Source: CAZHHH01 sp052400685 (lineage in GTDB: Bacteria; Bacteroidota; Bacteroidia; Bacteroidales; Marinilabiliaceae). From it: a stretch of DNA of 64,000 nt. Below are positions 61,758 to 64,000 of this stretch, piece by piece. The position numbers were made by a program, and so were the translations under genes. Location of the stretch: assembly GCA_052400685.1 (NCBI GenBank), contig JBQTGJ010000007.1, one strand, 5' to 3'. Within the stretch, counting starts at the first letter, position 1; the number at the start of each line of letters is the position of its first letter. The notes under the pieces were generated by a model, which did no database searches, was not told the DNA's origin, and was given only the letters and a program-made list of their open reading frames with translations.

Positions 61758-62585
61758 TTAGTTATTCAAACTAAAACGTTTGAAATCGGTTACAGTCAAA
61801 TCTTTATTGGTATTTTTCAGATACTCACGGATACTGATTTTTCCATCTTTCACAAAAATCTGCTCCAACAAGGTGCTTTCTTTAAAGAATTTGTTTAAGC
61901 GTCCCTGAGAAATTCTATCAAGCATTTCTTCCGGTTTGCCTTCTAAACGAGCCTGATCTTTGGCTATTTCTAATTCTTTCTGAATAACATCCTGAGGTAC
62001 AGAGTCTTTATCGATAGAGACAGGACTCATAGCTGCTACTTGCATAGCAACGTCGCGACCTACCTGATTTTCGAAGCCTGATTGATTGAAACCAACTATA
62101 GTAGCTAATTTATTTCCAGGGTGAATATAACTAACAACCGTTTCGGCATTAACAACAGCAAAATAAGGCAAGTCAAGTTTTTCGCCGATAACCCCAATCT
62201 GTTCTGTGATTACGTCTTTAATAGCTACGCCATTCAATTTAAGTTCTTTAACTTCTTCAATTGTTGTGGCATTGCTGGCTAAAGCCAAATCAAGAATTGA
62301 TTGTGTGAGTGCGACGAAACTTTCGTTTTTGGCAACAAAATCGGTTTCGCAGTTTAGCACCACTAAAGCACCTTTTTTACCATCTTCAGTTACTTTTGAA
62401 AGGACGACACCCTCAGTGGCTTCGCGGTCAGCACGTTTACTGGCTACAGCCTGACCTTTCTTACGAATTATATCGACAGCTTTATCGAAATCTCCATCGG
62501 TTTCGGTGAGGGCTTTTTTACAGTCCATCATGCCGGCACCTGTCATTTTTCTAAGTTTGCTTACTTCAGCAGCAGAGATTGCCAT
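61758..62585 (-). CDS. tsf: Translation elongation factor Ts
   Basis: A 275-residue EF-Ts: N-terminal UBA-like AAEVSKLRKMTGAGMMDCKKAL (residues 4-25), DFDKAVDIIRKKGQ, then TDFVAKNESFVALT of the core, VSYIHPGNKLATIVGF and the C-terminal IFVKDGKISIREYLK. It exchanges GDP for GTP on EF-Tu. It is co-transcribed with rpsB (22 bp gap), the ancestral bacterial arrangement. Confidence 0.97.
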   Translation of the reverse strand: MAISAAEVSKLRKMTGAGMMDCKKALTETDGDFDKAVDIIRKKGQAVASKRADREATEGVVLSKVTEDGKKGALVVLNCETDFVAKNESFVALTQSILDLALASNATTIEEVKELKLNGVAIKDVITEQIGVIGEKLDLPYFAVVNAETVVSYIHPGNKLATIVGFNQSGFENQVGRDVAMQVAAMSPVSIDKDSVPQDVIQKELEIAKDQARLEGKPEEMLDRISQGRLNKFFKESTLLEQIFVKDGKISIREYLKNTNKDLTVTDFKRFSLNN

Positions 62586-62607
62586 TATTTCTGATTTTTG
62601 TGGTTAA

Positions 62608-63492
62608 TTATTCTTTGCCTTTTTCTTCAGTCGTTGATTTTTTTTCTTCAGTTGCTGAATTTTTCTCTTCAGTTGCTGGAGTTTTTTCAACCTGTGCTTC
62701 TACTTCGGCATTAGCTTCTTTACGTGCTTTAATTCTTGCACGACCTTCGCCTTTTTTATTTTTGGCAGCTCCTTTTTCTTTTGGCGCTTCGTTTTCTTTT
62801 TCGACTTTACGTTCAGCCAAACCTTCTTTTACGGCATCGGTCATTGCGCCAACAACAAGTTCAATTGATTTTGAAGCATCGTCATTTGCAGGAATAACGT
62901 AATCAATATTGTTGGGATTTGAATTGGTATCAACCATTGCAAATACAGGGATATTCAAACGAATAGCCTCTTTTACTGCGATGTGTTCCTTCATCACGTC
63001 CACAACAAACATGGCTGCTGGTAAACGGTTCAAATCGGCGATGCTACCCAGTGTTTTGTCCAGCTTAGCACGCTGACGTGATATTTGTAATTTTTCTCTT
63101 TTTGAAAGACTGTTCCATGCTGCTTCACCCATCAAACGATCGATAGAGGTCATTTTTTTAACCGCTTTACGAATGGTTGGGAAGTTGGTTAGCATACCAC
63201 CTGGCCAGCGTTCAACAACGTAAGGCATGTTCACTGACCCTACTTTGTCGGCGATGATCTCTTTTGCTTGTTTCTTGGTGGCAACAAATAATATTTTCCG
63301 TCCTGATTTAGCAATTTGTTTCAACACTGCGGCAGCTTCATCAATTTTAACGGCTGTTTTATGCAGGTCTATGATATGAATACCGTTACGCTCCATAAAA
63401 ATATAAGGAGCCATTGCGGGATTCCATTTTCTCTTGAGGTGACCGAAGTGAACTCCGGCGTCAAGCATTTCTTGAAATTCTAATTTGGGCAT
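62608..63492 (-). CDS. rpsB: 30S ribosomal protein S2 with acidic C-terminal tail
   Basis: A 294-residue S2. The conserved core (residues 1 to about 225) has LLDAGVHFGH-like MLDAGVHFGHLKRKWNPAM, ILFVATKKQAKEI, RWPGGMLTNF, and VDTNSNPNNIDYVIPANDDA. Beyond it comes a long, low-complexity extension of about 60 residues ending in a TEEK-rich repeat (ATEEKNSATEEKKSTTEEK), longer than in most bacteria. It precedes tsf and follows rpsI after about 100 bp. Confidence 0.96.
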   Translation of the reverse strand: MPKLEFQEMLDAGVHFGHLKRKWNPAMAPYIFMERNGIHIIDLHKTAVKIDEAAAVLKQIAKSGRKILFVATKKQAKEIIADKVGSVNMPYVVERWPGGMLTNFPTIRKAVKKMTSIDRLMGEAAWNSLSKREKLQISRQRAKLDKTLGSIADLNRLPAAMFVVDVMKEHIAVKEAIRLNIPVFAMVDTNSNPNNIDYVIPANDDASKSIELVVGAMTDAVKEGLAERKVEKENEAPKEKGAAKNKKGEGRARIKARKEANAEVEAQVEKTPATEEKNSATEEKKSTTEEKGKE

Positions 63493-63595
63493 TTTAATTT
63501 TTTTAAGTCGTTTACATTCTTAAATTCAGGCAACCAGTGAGTAGTTCCCTGTCGGAAATCTCACAGATTTAGATACTAAACGCACCTGAGATATC

Positions 63596-63982
63596 TTAAC
63601 GCTTGCTGAACTGGAATCTCTTCCGTGCTTTCGGACGACCCGGTTTTTTACGTTCAACCACTCTGGAGTCGCGGGTCATAAAACCTTTGGCTCTTAAAGC
63701 TGATTTGTCGTCTGCATTAATTTTTACAAGTGCACGGGCAATGGCCAAACGTAATGCTTCAGCCTGACCTTTAGTTCCGCCACCATCCAGGTTGGCATTG
63801 ATGTCGTAGTTACCGGCAACGCTCAACAATTCAAGAGGCTGCTTTACCACATATTGTAATATGGCTGCGGGGAAATATTGTTCCAGATCTCTTTTGTTGA
63901 TAGTTATTTTGCCTTTACCTTCGCTTAAATAAACGCGGGCTACGGCCGCTTTTCTTCTTCCTATGGCATTAATTACTTCCAT
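63596..63982 (-). CDS. rpsI: 30S ribosomal protein S9
   Basis: A 128-residue S9: IGRRKAAVARVYLSEGKGKITINKR at the N-terminus, GGGTKGQAEALRLAIARAL in the middle and the basic C-terminal RKKPGRPKARKRFQFSKR whose terminal SKR contacts the P-site tRNA. Normally paired with rplM, which should lie just beyond the window edge. Upstream of rpsB on the same strand. Confidence 0.97.
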   Translation of the reverse strand: MEVINAIGRRKAAVARVYLSEGKGKITINKRDLEQYFPAAILQYVVKQPLELLSVAGNYDINANLDGGGTKGQAEALRLAIARALVKINADDKSALRAKGFMTRDSRVVERKKPGRPKARKRFQFSKR

Positions 63983-64000
63983 AACGATTATTTAATGGTG

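Overview
The window comes from a member of the Bacteroidota, most likely a Bacteroidales/Marinilabiliales-type organism. The evidence is a SusC/SusD polysaccharide utilization locus with a hybrid two-component (HTCS) regulator, an ECF sigma/FecR/TonB-receptor operon, DUF3823 and DUF4268 proteins, a fused CcsB-CcsA protein, the gene order rpsI-rpsB-tsf, near absence of Shine-Dalgarno sequences, and moderately AT-rich DNA. The genus is an inference I cannot test here.

Layout. 1-5.1 kb is a repeat field: nine copies of a palindromic element, seven carrying an extra nested hairpin of about 85 bp and two lacking it. A TauE/SafE transporter and a start-less gene remnant are embedded in it. 5.1-7.8 kb holds a GNAT acetyltransferase, two frameshifted gene remnants, a tandem array of hairpin repeats and a MITE-like element. 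7.8-25 kb is a polysaccharide utilization locus: a ThuA/GATase-like secreted protein, HTCS regulator, GH30, SusC, SusD, a DUF3823 lipoprotein, a decayed transposase and GH2. GH30 plus GH2 suggests a beta-linked galactan or similar beta-glycan, but the substrate is not proven. 25-31.7 kb holds tRNA-Leu, recO, an aminotransferase-like protein lacking its catalytic lysine, tRNA-Arg, and a glycine betaine ABC operon led by an outer-membrane protein. 32.4-38.9 kb holds a luciferase-like oxidoreductase and, on the minus strand, a lipoprotein-ECF sigma-FecR-TonB receptor operon.

39-50 kb is mostly housekeeping and metabolism: MFS transporter, agmatine deiminase, DUF4268, a small membrane protein with a porin, frr, YkgJ-type protein, larE, sfsA, a GAF-SpoIIE phosphatase, efp, DUF3108 and tsaB. 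50.5-56.7 kb is a MacAB-TolC-type efflux operon; hairpin repeats related to those at 5.9-6.4 kb lie before its tolC-like gene, one of them covering the start codon. 57-61.5 kb has a CPBP protease and the CcsBA cytochrome c maturation protein. The window ends in tsf, rpsB and rpsI on the minus strand.

The most notable points are the hairpin repeat family with compensatory base changes at two distant loci, the aminotransferase homologue that lost its PLP lysine, the modular palindromes of the first 5 kb, and a roughly 145-bp MITE-like family. No CRISPR array, prophage or intact insertion sequence was seen.
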